The notes: generated by a model from the letters alone, not told the origin. A stretch of DNA of 30,989 bases from JAFALX01 sp050734185 (GCA_050734185.1 JBOHUE010000141.1:1-30989); one strand, 5' to 3'. Counted from the first letter of the stretch, positions 1 to 8,132 are shown. A program made the numbers and translations.

Positions 1-122
1 GCGAGTGGTGGGCGGAACAACGCTCTGACCTTGCCGAAATCGCAGGCGAAACCGCCCGTACCTCCGAACACGCGGTCGCTCAGCTCTCGCCGACCCTGCT
101 CGCGTCGAAGATCAACGCCCTG
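1..122 (+). other. Left window edge, unassigned, possibly the tail of a + strand gene
   Basis: One + strand frame (from position 3) is open from the window edge with reasonable GC at third codon positions and a helix-like translation beginning EWWAEQRSDL. It could be the end of an upstream gene. However, the frame has no stop until 399-401, so it runs antisense, codon for codon, across the convincing minus-strand gene at 123-350. The complementary minus frame is also open here. I recognise no family. Without the sequence to the left I cannot decide whether this is coding. Confidence 0.2.
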
Positions 123-350
123 CTAGGGCTGCTTCCCCCCGTCGATCCAGCGCTGGAACAGCTCGACCTTCTCGGGCGGCCACGCACCGTCGCACGGCAT
201 GACGCCGACGCGCACCCGCACGACGATGTTGTCGGCCCAGCGCGAGACGTCCTCGTACGACCCGAGGTCGAAGAAGCCGCCCATCGAGCGGCGATCCTTC
301 CTGCGGAACAACTTCTTGATGTCCCTGTCGAAGCTCGGCGCTGCGCTCAT
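123..350 (-). CDS. Small conserved protein with MPCDGAWP motif (75 aa)
   Basis: The 75-residue product starts MSAAPSFDRDIKKLF at an ATG (348-350) and ends at TAG (123-125). It has the pattern DIKxLFRxxDRxSM, FDLxSYEDV, then MPCDGAWPPEKVELFQRWID. I recognise this as a conserved small domain seen alone or at the end of larger proteins in many bacteria, including ones near redox enzymes. The W/P-rich end resembles the terminal helix of some c-type cytochrome domains, but there is no CxxCH haem motif, so I do not call it a cytochrome. There is no signal peptide. It is divergent from the flavoprotein gene starting at 432, with about 80 bp between the starts. Function is unknown. An antisense frame open across it is judged to be a shadow. 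Confidence 0.75.
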   Translation of the reverse strand: MSAAPSFDRDIKKLFRRKDRRSMGGFFDLGSYEDVSRWADNIVVRVRVGVMPCDGAWPPEKVELFQRWIDGGKQP

Positions 351-417
351 TCCCACCGCCCGGGAGTATGCGGCGCGCTGAGCCGGGGGGCAACTGCGTA
401 GACCCGCGAGTGGTGGG

Positions 418-423
418 TACCCT
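418..423 (+). promoter_or_regulatory. -10 box (TACCCT) of a probable leaderless promoter
   Basis: TACCCT ends 8 bp before the ATG at 432, the spacing expected if transcription starts at or within a base or two of the start codon. No convincing -35 and no clear Shine-Dalgarno are seen. It argues against a TTG start at 423, which would overlap the box. Confidence 0.4.
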
Positions 424-431
424 TGGCTCCA

Positions 432-2099
432 ATGGCGCTGGCGGCGGACGACCCGATCGCGTTTCCCACGCTCGACGACGACGATCTCGCTGTCCTCGAA
501 GCGGCTGGGACGCGTCGTCAGGTGACGGCCGGCGACTACCTGTTCCGCGCCGGCGATGCGAGCTACGACTTCTTCGTCGTCCTCTCCGGCGTGGTCGAGA
601 TCTTCGTCCACGGCGACGACGGCGAGCGCGTGCTCGCCCGGCACGTGCGCGGGCGCTTCCTCGGCGAGCTCAACATGCTCACCGGCCTGCGGACATTCGT
701 CACCGCCCGCGTCGTTGAGCCGGGCGAGGTCATCGTCATCAGCCGCGACGCGTTCCGCCACATCCTGGCGACGAACACACGGATCGGCGATGTGATTCTC
801 GCGGCGTTCCTGGCGCGGCGGGCGCTGCTGATAACCGGGGCGTCCGAGACCATTCGGGTCGTTGGGTCGCGTTACGCGACCGAGGCATTGCGTATCCGCG
901 AGTTCCTCACGCGGACGCGCATCCCGCACCAGTACCTCGATCCCGACGGTGATGCATCGGTCGAGACGATCCTGCGCGAGTTCGGCATTCGTCCCTCCGA
1001 CCTGCCTGTGGTGATCACGGAGAGCGGCGTACTCCGACGTACGACGGTCGGCGCGCTTGCCGAGTACCTCGGCCTCACGGTCGCCAATCTGCCGACGCGA
1101 AGCTTCGACCTCGTCATCGTCGGCGGCGGGCCGGCGGGATTGGCCGCCGCTGTCTACGGCGCGTCCGAGGGATTGAGCACGCTCGGCATCGACATGGTGG
1201 CGCCGGGCGGCCAGGCCGGTTCCAGCTCGCGCATCGAGAACTACCTCGGGTTCCCGACCGGCATCTCCGGCGCTGACCTGACACAGCGCGCCTTCGTCCA
1301 AGCCGAGAAGTTCGGCGCGCAGCTGACAGCACCCTGCACGGCCGCGTCCATTCATGAGAAGGACGGCTATCTGCAGCTGACGCTGAGCGACGGCACTGTC
1401 GTCAGCGCGGGTGCGGTCATCGCCGCCAGCGGTGCACGCTACCGCCGGCTCGACGTGCCGGGGCTCGACCGATTCGATTGTCGCAGCGTCTTCTACGCGG
1501 CGACGGAAGCCGAGGCGCGGCAGTGCGCCAGCTCACCGGTTGTTGTCGTGGGTGGCGGCAACTCGGCGGGGCAGGCGGCGCTGTTTCTTGCCGAGAGCGG
1601 TAGCGCGGTCAACGTTGTCATCCGCGGTCCCGACCTCGGCAAGAGCATGTCGCGGTACCTGGTGGATCGCATCCTCGAGCATCCGTCGATCGATGTACAT
1701 TCGGAGTCCGAGGTCGTCGCGCTGGACGGTGAGGACACGGCGCTGCGCGAAGTAACGCTTAGTGCGCCGGACGGGAGGCGAGCGGTGACATGCGTTGCCC
1801 TGTTCTCGTTCATCGGCGCTGAGCCGTCGTCCGAGTGGCTCTCGGGATGGGCGGCGCTCGACGATCACCGATTCGTGCTCACGGACCTGTCCATCAAAGC
1901 CGACGACCTCGGCGAGCGCTGGGAGGATTTGCACCGGCGGCCGCTACCGTTCGAGACCAACCATCCGGGGCTCTTCGCTGTGGGCGATGTGCGCTCCGGG
2001 TCGACCAAGCGCGTTGCTGCAGCGGTGGGCGAGGGCTCAGCGGCGGTGCGCTCAGTGCATCAGTACCTCGCATTCAGGGCCGGATCGGCCGCCTCGTGA
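432..2099 (+). CDS. cNMP-binding domain / thioredoxin-reductase-like FAD oxidoreductase fusion
   Basis: The 555-aa protein has three parts. Residues about 10-125 are a cyclic-nucleotide-binding (CRP/CNMP) fold (FRAGDxSYDFFVVLSG, then GRFLGELNMLTG). Residues about 140-215 look like a thioredoxin/glutaredoxin-like segment with a cis-Pro-like SDLPVVI. From about 225 there is a low-Mr thioredoxin-reductase-type module: GGGPAG (231-236) for FAD, GGQAGSSSRIENYLGFP, a second Rossmann motif GGGNSAGQAA for NAD(P)H, and a C-terminal FAVGDVRSGSTKR. Where classical TrxR has the redox CATC, this protein reads FYAATEAEA, so the CxxC is missing and it cannot be a standard thioredoxin reductase. Similar fusions are known in actinobacteria, generally uncharacterised. 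A nucleotide-gated flavin oxidoreductase is an inference. The ATG at 432 is preferred because a -10 box lies just upstream. Confidence 0.85.
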   Translation: MALAADDPIAFPTLDDDDLAVLEAAGTRRQVTAGDYLFRAGDASYDFFVVLSGVVEIFVHGDDGERVLARHVRGRFLGELNMLTGLRTFVTARVVEPGEVIVISRDAFRHILATNTRIGDVILAAFLARRALLITGASETIRVVGSRYATEALRIREFLTRTRIPHQYLDPDGDASVETILREFGIRPSDLPVVITESGVLRRTTVGALAEYLGLTVANLPTRSFDLVIVGGGPAGLAAAVYGASEGLSTLGIDMVAPGGQAGSSSRIENYLGFPTGISGADLTQRAFVQAEKFGAQLTAPCTAASIHEKDGYLQLTLSDGTVVSAGAVIAASGARYRRLDVPGLDRFDCRSVFYAATEAEARQCASSPVVVVGGGNSAGQAALFLAESGSAVNVVIRGPDLGKSMSRYLVDRILEHPSIDVHSESEVVALDGEDTALREVTLSAPDGRRAVTCVALFSFIGAEPSSEWLSGWAALDDHRFVLTDLSIKADDLGERWEDLHRRPLPFETNHPGLFAVGDVRSGSTKRVAAAVGEGSAAVRSVHQYLAFRAGSAAS

Positions 2100-2140
2100 C
2101 CGGAGAACGCCGCGGACCCAGGCCCACCACCTCCCCGGGA

Positions 2141-2554
2141 ATGCCGCACCAGCAGCTTGATCAGCAACCCACTGACGCGCGGTTTCGGGACGCGCTGGCA
2201 GCGCGCGTGTTCGCATTGCCCGGCGTGCTCGAGGAGCGCTCCGGTGTGTCGGTCCCGGGAGCCCGGGCGCTCGTGCTCGAGGCGGGCGCAGGCGGCGGAG
2301 CGCGTGATCCCTTCATGGTCGGGCGCGAGTTCGCGCACCTCCATCCATCCCCCGATGAGAGCCTGCACATCGTCCTGCCGCGCGACGTGGCAGTCGCCGC
2401 GATAGACGCCGGTTGGGCGGAGCCGCACCCGCTCGCCGCGCGCATGCAGGGCCCGAGTGTCGCGGTGTTGGTCTTCGCGCCGCGTGACGACGATGAGGTC
2501 GACGCTGTGGCGACCTTGGTCGAGATCTCGCACCGCAACGCCACCGGCGGCTGA
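2141..2554 (+). CDS. DUF5519 (luciferase-domain-like) family protein
   Basis: This is a 137-aa soluble protein. The core FAHLHPSPDESLHIVLP, then AGWAEPHPLA, then VLVFAPRDDDEVDAVATLVE matches the small DUF5519 family, often auto-named luciferase or phospholipase domain, whose members have no proven activity. No signal peptide or membrane segment is seen. An alternative GTG start at 2096 overlaps the stop of the flavoprotein gene (GTGA) and would add 15 low-complexity residues. Neither start has a good ribosome binding site, so I chose the ATG that gives the family's usual length. It is probably co-transcribed with the flavoprotein, given the same strand and a gap of at most 41 bp. It could process or bind a small molecule, but nothing in the sequence identifies it. 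Confidence 0.7.
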   Translation: MPHQQLDQQPTDARFRDALAARVFALPGVLEERSGVSVPGARALVLEAGAGGGARDPFMVGREFAHLHPSPDESLHIVLPRDVAVAAIDAGWAEPHPLAARMQGPSVAVLVFAPRDDDEVDAVATLVEISHRNATGG

Positions 2555-2665
2555 GCCCTCTCACCGGAGCGTCGCGACCGCTACCACGCCGTTACCAGCT
2601 TGTGCCCGGTCGTCGGCGGTCTGAGGGCGCACGATCCAACCCACAGATACTTCTTTGAGGGTTAG

Positions 2666-5377
2666 GTGAGCGGAGTCCAGGCCACTCTCGGCCACATCGA
2701 CGCGACCGGCTTTGCCGTCATCGGAGTGATGGCGAACGCCGCATGGATCCGCCGCGGTGGCCGGACGCGTGCGTGTCTCGCGGTTGCGCTCGGACTGCTG
2801 GCGCTTGTCCTGGTGCTCGGCCAGGTTCAGGAACTTGTCTCGGTGCCCCGCTGGACCGGCCTCCTCGGCCTGGTCTTCTTCATGGGGTCGGGGTACGCGC
2901 TCGTCGAGCTGCGCAGCGCGTTCCTGCCGCTGAGCCGCCGAACACGCCTCGTGATACTCGGTGTGCTCACCCTGACGACGGCCCTCGCGGTGCCGCTGGC
3001 GCTGAACCCAGAACCGAAGCAACCAAGCCTGTCCACCCTCGTGGTGGTGTGTGCCCTCATCCTCGAGTGGGCGCTCTGCGTCATGGAACCGGCGTTTCAA
3101 TTCCGACGCGCGGCCCGACGGTTGCCGGTCGTGCAGCGCAAGCGGCTTCGTGCGCTGTCCACCGGCTATTTCGGGATCGCGCTGGCGCTCATGTTCGCTC
3201 TTGGCACGGCGATCGCCTCGGCGGCGTCGTCGCACTCCACAGACGAGGCAGCGAGCCTCGGTCTGCAAATCGTCGCCACAGCGGCGATCCCGCTCTTCTA
3301 CGTCGGTTTTGCACCGCCTCGGTGGCTGCGGCGCCACTGGCGTCACGCAGAGACCGACGCGTACCGGCGTGCCAACACCGCGTTGCTTGCATTCGCTGAC
3401 GATCCGGCCGCCACGGCGGTCAGTGCGGTGGAGTGGGCGATGCGCTTCGTCGGCGCGCGCGCCGGGATTCTGATCGGCGCGGACCACCGCGTGCTCGCGT
3501 CGCGCGGAGACCTCGGGCCCGCCGAGATGAACTCGCTCGTGAATCGTGCGCGCCCGCGTTCGTCGGCGGGGCCGCGGTTGCTCCACGGCAACGTCGCGGT
3601 CGCGCCGATGCAGACGGCGTCCGGGGAGGAAACGCTCGTCGTGGTGGCCGGTGCGTTCTCGCCGCTGTTCGGCAACGACGAGGTGCGCACGCTTGCGGAC
3701 TTCGCGGACTCCGTCGCGGTCGCACTCGACCGTGTGCGCCTCTCGGAGCGGCTGCGCAACGAGACCACACGGACGCAGACGCTCCTCGCTGCCATGAGCG
3801 AGCTCGGCGCCGGGCTCTTCATCATGGAGGATGCGCGGCTCACCTACGTCAACGATGCATTCGCCGCGCTGACCGGGTATTCGCCGAACGAGCTGAACGG
3901 CATGAACATTGTCCAGCTGGCGTCCCCCAATGAGCAGGCGACGGTCGCGACGAACCTCCGCGAGCGGAACATCGACCAGACGCTGCCGTGGCATGAAGAG
4001 GCGCAGATGATGCGCAAGGACATGCGCGTGATCGACGTCGAAGCGGTGGTTCACACCCTCGGCGGCGTGCAATCGCGACGCCGCATTGGGCTGGTGCAGG
4101 ACATCACAGCGCGCAAGCGGGCCGAACGCCAGCTCGCCGACGCCGCGCGGTTGGACCCGCTCACCGGTGTGGCCAACCGCCGGACGTGGAACGACGAGCT
4201 CGCCGCGCGACTGGCGGAGTCACTGGAGACCGGAGAACCCCTGTCGGTGGCGCTTCTCGACCTCGACGGGTTCAAAGAGTTCAACGACGACTGGGGTCAC
4301 CAGCGTGGCGACCATCTGCTGACCACCGTTGCGCAGGGTTGGCGCATGGCGGTGCGCGAAGAGGACCTGGTGGCGCGATATGGCGGCGACGAGTTCGCTG
4401 TCCTGATGCCGTCCTGCGCATCGGATGAGGCCGCCGTCGCAGTGCAGCGACTCACCGAGATCACGCCGGAACGCGCCTCTGCCGGTGTCGCGCAGTGGGA
4501 CGGGACCGAAACCGGTGACGAGCTCGTTGCGCGTGCTGACGCCGCGCTGCTGCGCTCCAAGCGCGACCGCATCGGCAGCGTCACGATGGCAAGTCATCGC
4601 TTGGGTGACCGGGTCAACGGCATGGTGGACACGCTCGAAGACGTGCTCGAGCGCCGCGCGATCCACTCGGCGTATCAGCCGATCGTCTGCTTCGACAACG
4701 ACGAGGTGATCGGGTACGAGGCGCTGTTGCGACCGTACGGCGCGGAGGCGGACGCGTCGGTCGAGGATCTGTTCGCCACTGCGCAGAAGCTCGGATCCTC
4801 GCGCGACCTCGACTGGGTGAGCCGGCGCGCTGCGCTCGAGGGCGCCGCCGATCTGCCCGCCGGGTCGCTGCTGTTCGTCAACGTCAGTGCACGGGCGCTG
4901 CTCGACCCGGTGCACGACAGCGACCAGATGTTGATGCTGCTGCGCATGACCGGTCTCAACCCGCACGAGATCGTGCTGGAGATCAGCGAGCGCGAGGTCA
5001 TACGCAATCTCGCGCGAATGCGAGTCGTCCTTGCGGAGTATCGCCGCCATGGTTTCCGCTTCGCGCTCGACGACGTCGGTGAGGGGCACTCGACGCTCGA
5101 GGTGCTCGAGGCTGCGGATGCCGAGTTCATCAAGGTCGCGCGGCGCCTGACGGAACATGCGCAGGAGCCGGCGGCAGCGGCGGCTGTGCTGGCCGTCGCC
5201 ACGTTTGCAGAGACCAGCGGCGCGACGCTCATCGCCGAAGGGATAGCCGACCCGCACTCAGTCGATGCGATGCGCGAGTTCGGGATTCATTACGGGCAGG
5301 GATTCGCGCTCGGGCGGCCCGTCTTCTTCGAAGATGCGCGAGCCCTGCCCGGGCAAGCGGTCGCTGCGGCTCGCTGA
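2666..5377 (+). CDS. Membrane GAF-like/PAS/GGDEF/EAL cyclic-di-GMP signalling protein
   Basis: This 903-aa protein probably both makes and degrades cyclic-di-GMP. The GTG start (2666) has GAGGG 5 bp upstream. Residues 1-220 contain about seven hydrophobic segments forming a membrane sensor. A GAF-like stretch follows (about 235-360), then a PAS domain (about 372-490, FIMEDARLTYVNDAFAALTGYSP), GGDEF (about 490-640) and EAL (about 660-895). The cyclase signature GGDEF is intact at 573-577, with an RxxD inhibitory site (REED, 564-567) exactly five residues upstream. In EAL, E-A-L is at 685-687, and FVNVS, EISE, DDVG, IKV and YGQGF are present. The usual AEGVE reads AEGIA, so its second Glu is lost. 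Both activities look possible, with the phosphodiesterase less certain. No clear partner gene is adjacent. Confidence 0.93.
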   Translation: MSGVQATLGHIDATGFAVIGVMANAAWIRRGGRTRACLAVALGLLALVLVLGQVQELVSVPRWTGLLGLVFFMGSGYALVELRSAFLPLSRRTRLVILGVLTLTTALAVPLALNPEPKQPSLSTLVVVCALILEWALCVMEPAFQFRRAARRLPVVQRKRLRALSTGYFGIALALMFALGTAIASAASSHSTDEAASLGLQIVATAAIPLFYVGFAPPRWLRRHWRHAETDAYRRANTALLAFADDPAATAVSAVEWAMRFVGARAGILIGADHRVLASRGDLGPAEMNSLVNRARPRSSAGPRLLHGNVAVAPMQTASGEETLVVVAGAFSPLFGNDEVRTLADFADSVAVALDRVRLSERLRNETTRTQTLLAAMSELGAGLFIMEDARLTYVNDAFAALTGYSPNELNGMNIVQLASPNEQATVATNLRERNIDQTLPWHEEAQMMRKDMRVIDVEAVVHTLGGVQSRRRIGLVQDITARKRAERQLADAARLDPLTGVANRRTWNDELAARLAESLETGEPLSVALLDLDGFKEFNDDWGHQRGDHLLTTVAQGWRMAVREEDLVARYGGDEFAVLMPSCASDEAAVAVQRLTEITPERASAGVAQWDGTETGDELVARADAALLRSKRDRIGSVTMASHRLGDRVNGMVDTLEDVLERRAIHSAYQPIVCFDNDEVIGYEALLRPYGAEADASVEDLFATAQKLGSSRDLDWVSRRAALEGAADLPAGSLLFVNVSARALLDPVHDSDQMLMLLRMTGLNPHEIVLEISEREVIRNLARMRVVLAEYRRHGFRFALDDVGEGHSTLEVLEAADAEFIKVARRLTEHAQEPAAAAAVLAVATFAETSGATLIAEGIADPHSVDAMREFGIHYGQGFALGRPVFFEDARALPGQAVAAAR

Positions 5378-5395
5378 CCGTTCGCCGCACATGCC

Positions 5396-5761
5396 TCAGG
5401 AGAAAGCCACGGTCTTGGCGCCGGCGACGACCTCCTCGACAATGCGCGCCGCCCCGACGATGACCACACCGTCACTCAGTTCGTCCTCAGTGATACCGCG
5501 CGGCTTCGTGCAGGCGCCGCACAACCAGACGGTTCCCTTGTTGGCGATGAACTGCGCGAGGATGTCGCACAGCTTCGGCAGGCCAGGTGCTGCAACGTCA
5601 TCGGCCCCGCCTCTGACGCCAAGGCGGACCGCTTCGACCGTGCACAGGATGACGGCCTCCTGACCGGCGGTCGCCGCGACGTTCGCAGCGACGAACGGCA
5701 GCGTCGCGCGCTCCGGGTCGTCTCGCCCCCAGGTGCAGTTGAATATCAGCTTCGCGCTCAT
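5396..5761 (-). CDS. DsrE-family protein (121 aa)
   Basis: The product MSAKLIFNCTWG...LCGACTKPRGI fits the DsrE/DsrF-like fold. Members act in sulfur relay (DsrE, TusBCD) or in less defined small-thiol chemistry. Cysteines include one at NCTWG and a CGAC pair near residue 81, the position where DsrE-type proteins carry their sulfur-accepting Cys. It has no signal peptide and is likely cytosolic. Its ATG (5759-5761) overlaps the TGA of the upstream gene by four bases (ATGA), so the two proteins are almost certainly translated together. That neighbour ends in a TusA-like domain, the classic partner of DsrE in sulfur transfer. The true start is the internal ATG. A longer frame upstream is the shadow of the neighbour. 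Confidence 0.88.
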   Translation of the reverse strand: MSAKLIFNCTWGRDDPERATLPFVAANVAATAGQEAVILCTVEAVRLGVRGGADDVAAPGLPKLCDILAQFIANKGTVWLCGACTKPRGITEDELSDGVVIVGAARIVEEVVAGAKTVAFS

Positions 5762-6381
5762 TTCGCCTTCTCCACAACGATCCTGATGCTGCCGCTGGGT
5801 CCGCTCCCCACCGACGTCACCGAATGTCCCAGCATCCGAGCCAGCGGCGGCAAGTCTTGCTTGGCTGCAGGGTCGCGGACCAACGTCACAAGTGAGGCGC
5901 CCGCGGGCAGCACGTCCATGCGCCGCCGGAATTCCTGCGCCAGACCGTCGGCGCAACCGCGGTCGCCGGCATCGAAGACAACCTCCGCCTGGAACCCCGA
6001 GCACAGCAGATCGATCTGTTCGATGCCGTCCGCGCCGACGTCCACGAACGCGACCTGCTCGACCACTTCGTGCTGACTTGGGTCGAACACCATCCGCAGC
6101 CGCCAGGTGATCAGACGCCGCTCACCAATGGGGTCGTCGCCGCTGGCGAGCATCTCGAAGTGGGTCGCTGTACCAAACCACTCCTCGATGCGCCGGCGTA
6201 TCGACTGTGCTGAGTTGTGCTCCTCCGGCCCGGGAGGCAGCAGGAACCGCGCTCTCGCAGCCGGCGCCAGCGAGGTCTCCAGCGCCGCGAAGTCGCGCCG
6301 GCTCAGCGCCTGCAGGAACGTGGTGGTTGCCGGTTCGCTTGCACGGTCCCCCGACGCGACCTCTTGCGATTGTGCTGCCAT
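5758..6381 (-). CDS. NTF2/SnoaL-like domain fused to a TusA-like domain
   Basis: This is a 207-aa cytosolic protein. Residues about 15-125 resemble an NTF2/SnoaL-like fold (FLQALSRRDFAALETSLAP, then IEEWFGTATHFEMLASGD, then LITWRLRM). Residues about 132-207 match TusA: VVFDAGDRGC, then PAGASLVTLVRDPAAKQDLPPLARMLGHSV, a layout typical of TusA with DP, DiP and GH in the expected places. The catalytic CPxP of TusA is CADG here: the Cys is kept and both prolines are lost. A TusA domain normally passes persulfide sulfur to partners such as DsrE, and dsrE-like is the next gene with an ATGA overlap. A GGGGTG stretch just upstream of the ATG (6379-6381) can serve as ribosome binding site. The fusion is unusual. 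A role in sulfur trafficking or redox sensing is inference. Confidence 0.8.
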   Translation of the reverse strand: MAAQSQEVASGDRASEPATTTFLQALSRRDFAALETSLAPAARARFLLPPGPEEHNSAQSIRRRIEEWFGTATHFEMLASGDDPIGERRLITWRLRMVFDPSQHEVVEQVAFVDVGADGIEQIDLLCSGFQAEVVFDAGDRGCADGLAQEFRRRMDVLPAGASLVTLVRDPAAKQDLPPLARMLGHSVTSVGSGPSGSIRIVVEKAK

Positions 6382-6456
6382 GACGTCACCCCATAACCGT
6401 TGGTGCAGGCTTCGCTGAGCCCGGGATCGAAGCTAGGTGAGGGACGTCAACTGCGC

Positions 6457-6474
6457 ATCTACCGTTCGGTAGAT
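6457..6474. promoter_or_regulatory. 18-bp palindrome, likely operator, in a divergent intergenic region
   Basis: ATCTACCG-TT-CGGTAGAT is a perfect inverted repeat with 8-base arms around a TT centre. It lies between the divergent NTF2-TusA operon (-) and the HD-LuxR gene (+), about 40 bp upstream of a candidate -10 for the latter. The ACCGNNCGGT core resembles dyads bound by TetR-type regulators, but no tetR gene is in the window. The LuxR-type protein next door could also bind it. Confidence 0.55.
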
Positions 6475-6513
6475 CTTTCACAGGAACGCATGCCGTGGCG
6501 ACGGGTCGGGCCG

Positions 6514-6519
6514 TACCCT
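6514..6519 (+). promoter_or_regulatory. Candidate -10 box (TACCCT) for the HD-LuxR gene
   Basis: TACCCT lies 35 bp before the chosen ATG at 6555, and six bases later an isolated ATGTGA start-stop pair occurs (6526-6531). No good -35 is seen. The real start has its own GAGGG at 6543-6547. Confidence 0.3.
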
Positions 6520-6554
6520 GTCCGGATGTGACGAGGGGGTCCGAGGGTCATGCG

Positions 6555-8132
6555 ATGACGGCAGGCGCGAGCGGTGAGCGCCCGCGGCTTCGGCTGGCCG
6601 AACTGCTCGCGGCGGTCTCGCTGGCCACCGACATGGCCGACGACGCGCCGCTCGAGAGTGCGCTGGGTGACGCTCTCTGCGGCCTGGGCTTGGCGCGGGT
6701 CGCCGGCCTCAGCGGCGCCGACCTCGTGGACGTGTACTACCTGGCGCTTCTCTACCATCTCGGCTGCACTGCGGCGGCCGACGCGCAGGAGCGGATGGCG
6801 GCCGGCGCGGAGACCGGTGGCGGGCGCTGGTTTGCTGAGGCCGACTACGCCGACAGAGAGGAACTGCTTCGGCTGGCCGTGCCTCGTGCCGGCCGCACTC
6901 CGGGGGCGCCGGGTCGCGAGGAAGCCGTACGGCGACTGATGACCAGACTCGAGGGATCACTTGCCCAATCCTTCGCCGCCATCTGCGAGGTGGGCGCCCG
7001 GCTCGGGGAGCGCCTCGGTGCCGGGCCGCGCGTCGTCGAAGCCCTCGACCATGCCTATGCACGCTGGGATGGCGAGGTCTACTTCCTGCTCCCGAGCCGC
7101 GATGGCATCTCGTATCACGCGAGGCTGGTCCACCTGGTGCACGTCGCGCGCGTCTACGCCCGCGCCGGCGGCCGCCAGGGGGCGGATCAGGTGGTGCACG
7201 CCCGGCGGGGCGCTGAGTTCGACCCAGAGCTCTCCGACCTCTGGCTGGCGCACAGCGGGGACCTGCTGAGCCAGCACGCCGGAGCATCGATGTGGGAGAT
7301 GGCGCTGGAGGCCGAGCCGGACCCGCATCGCCTGGTCCCCGAATCGCATGTGGACCTGGTGACGAGCGCCCTCGGCGACTTCGCGGAGCTCAAGTCATCG
7401 CAGAGCGTCGGACACGGGGCGCGCGTCGCGGAACTGGCCGAGGCGGCCGGGATCGGGCTCGGACTGGATGCAGCCCAGGTGCGTGACCTCCGGCGCGCGG
7501 CGCGGGTCCACGACCTTGGCTATGTGAGCGTGCCCAACCGTGTGTGGGACAAGGAAGGTCCCCTCAGCCCTGTTGAGCAGGAGCGGGTGCGGCTCCATCC
7601 GTACCACACGGAGCGGGTCCTTGCGGTGGCTGAGTCGCTGCGCCCGATCGGCACCTTGGCGGGCATGCACCACGAGCGGCTTGACGGCTCGGGTTACCAC
7701 CGGTGCCTGCCTGCGGCCGCAATCCCCACCGCAGCGCGCGTGCTGGCCGTGGCCGAGGCCTACCAGTCGATGACAGAAGAGAGACCGTGGCGACCACCAC
7801 TGAGCCGCTCTGATGCGGCCAGTCAGCTGTGGCAGGAAGTACGCGATGGGAAATTGGATCGCCTCGCAACAGAGGCCGTCCTCGATGCGGCGGGGCAGCC
7901 AAGAACGCGGGGGCGTGAGGCGCGCACGTGGCCGCGCGACCTCACCGACCGGGAGGTGGAGGTTTTACGTCTGGTCGCACGCGGCCGCTCCAACCGAGAG
8001 ATCGCCACAGCCCTGCACGTCGCCGACGGCACCGTGCACACCCACATCATCAACGTCTACAGCAAGATCGAGGTCAAGACGCGTGCGGGAGCCGCGCTGT
8101 TCGCCCTGGAACACGACCTGATCCAGCTGTGA
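6555..8132 (+). CDS. HD-domain phosphohydrolase-like LuxR-family regulator
   Basis: This 525-aa protein has an HD module in its middle and a LuxR/GerE helix-turn-helix at its end. HD residues are RVHDLGYVSVP (H319, D320) and HHERLDGSGYH (372-382), which correspond to the HD and GYP signatures of HD-GYP proteins. Here HDIGK has become HDLGY and GYP has become GYH. I recall this GSGYH form as characteristic of an actinobacterial HD-plus-LuxR family, so it is probably a family trait rather than decay. The C-terminal part (about 458-520, LTDREVEVLRLVARGRSNREIA) is a standard DNA-binding LuxR domain. The ATG at 6555 is chosen because GAGGG lies 7 bp upstream. Whether it hydrolyses a cyclic nucleotide or only senses a ligand is unknown. 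It may bind the palindrome at 6457-6474. Confidence 0.88.
   Translation: MTAGASGERPRLRLAELLAAVSLATDMADDAPLESALGDALCGLGLARVAGLSGADLVDVYYLALLYHLGCTAAADAQERMAAGAETGGGRWFAEADYADREELLRLAVPRAGRTPGAPGREEAVRRLMTRLEGSLAQSFAAICEVGARLGERLGAGPRVVEALDHAYARWDGEVYFLLPSRDGISYHARLVHLVHVARVYARAGGRQGADQVVHARRGAEFDPELSDLWLAHSGDLLSQHAGASMWEMALEAEPDPHRLVPESHVDLVTSALGDFAELKSSQSVGHGARVAELAEAAGIGLGLDAAQVRDLRRAARVHDLGYVSVPNRVWDKEGPLSPVEQERVRLHPYHTERVLAVAESLRPIGTLAGMHHERLDGSGYHRCLPAAAIPTAARVLAVAEAYQSMTEERPWRPPLSRSDAASQLWQEVRDGKLDRLATEAVLDAAGQPRTRGREARTWPRDLTDREVEVLRLVARGRSNREIATALHVADGTVHTHIINVYSKIEVKTRAGAALFALEHDLIQL

Noticed and set aside
351..1355. Minus-strand frame of 410 aa starting at 1355 and running into the small MPCDGAWP gene
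   Set aside because: Only its last 75 residues (123-350) look like a protein. The rest is Arg-rich antisense of the flavoprotein gene.
2561..4072. Minus-strand frame of 503 aa
   Set aside because: It is antisense to the GGDEF-EAL gene and has the Arg/His/Glu-rich look of a GC-rich shadow, with no motif.
7500..7720. HD-LuxR protein considered a degenerate HD-GYP
   Set aside because: The HDLGY and GSGYH forms match what I recall of the family's normal sequence, so the changes are probably not decay.
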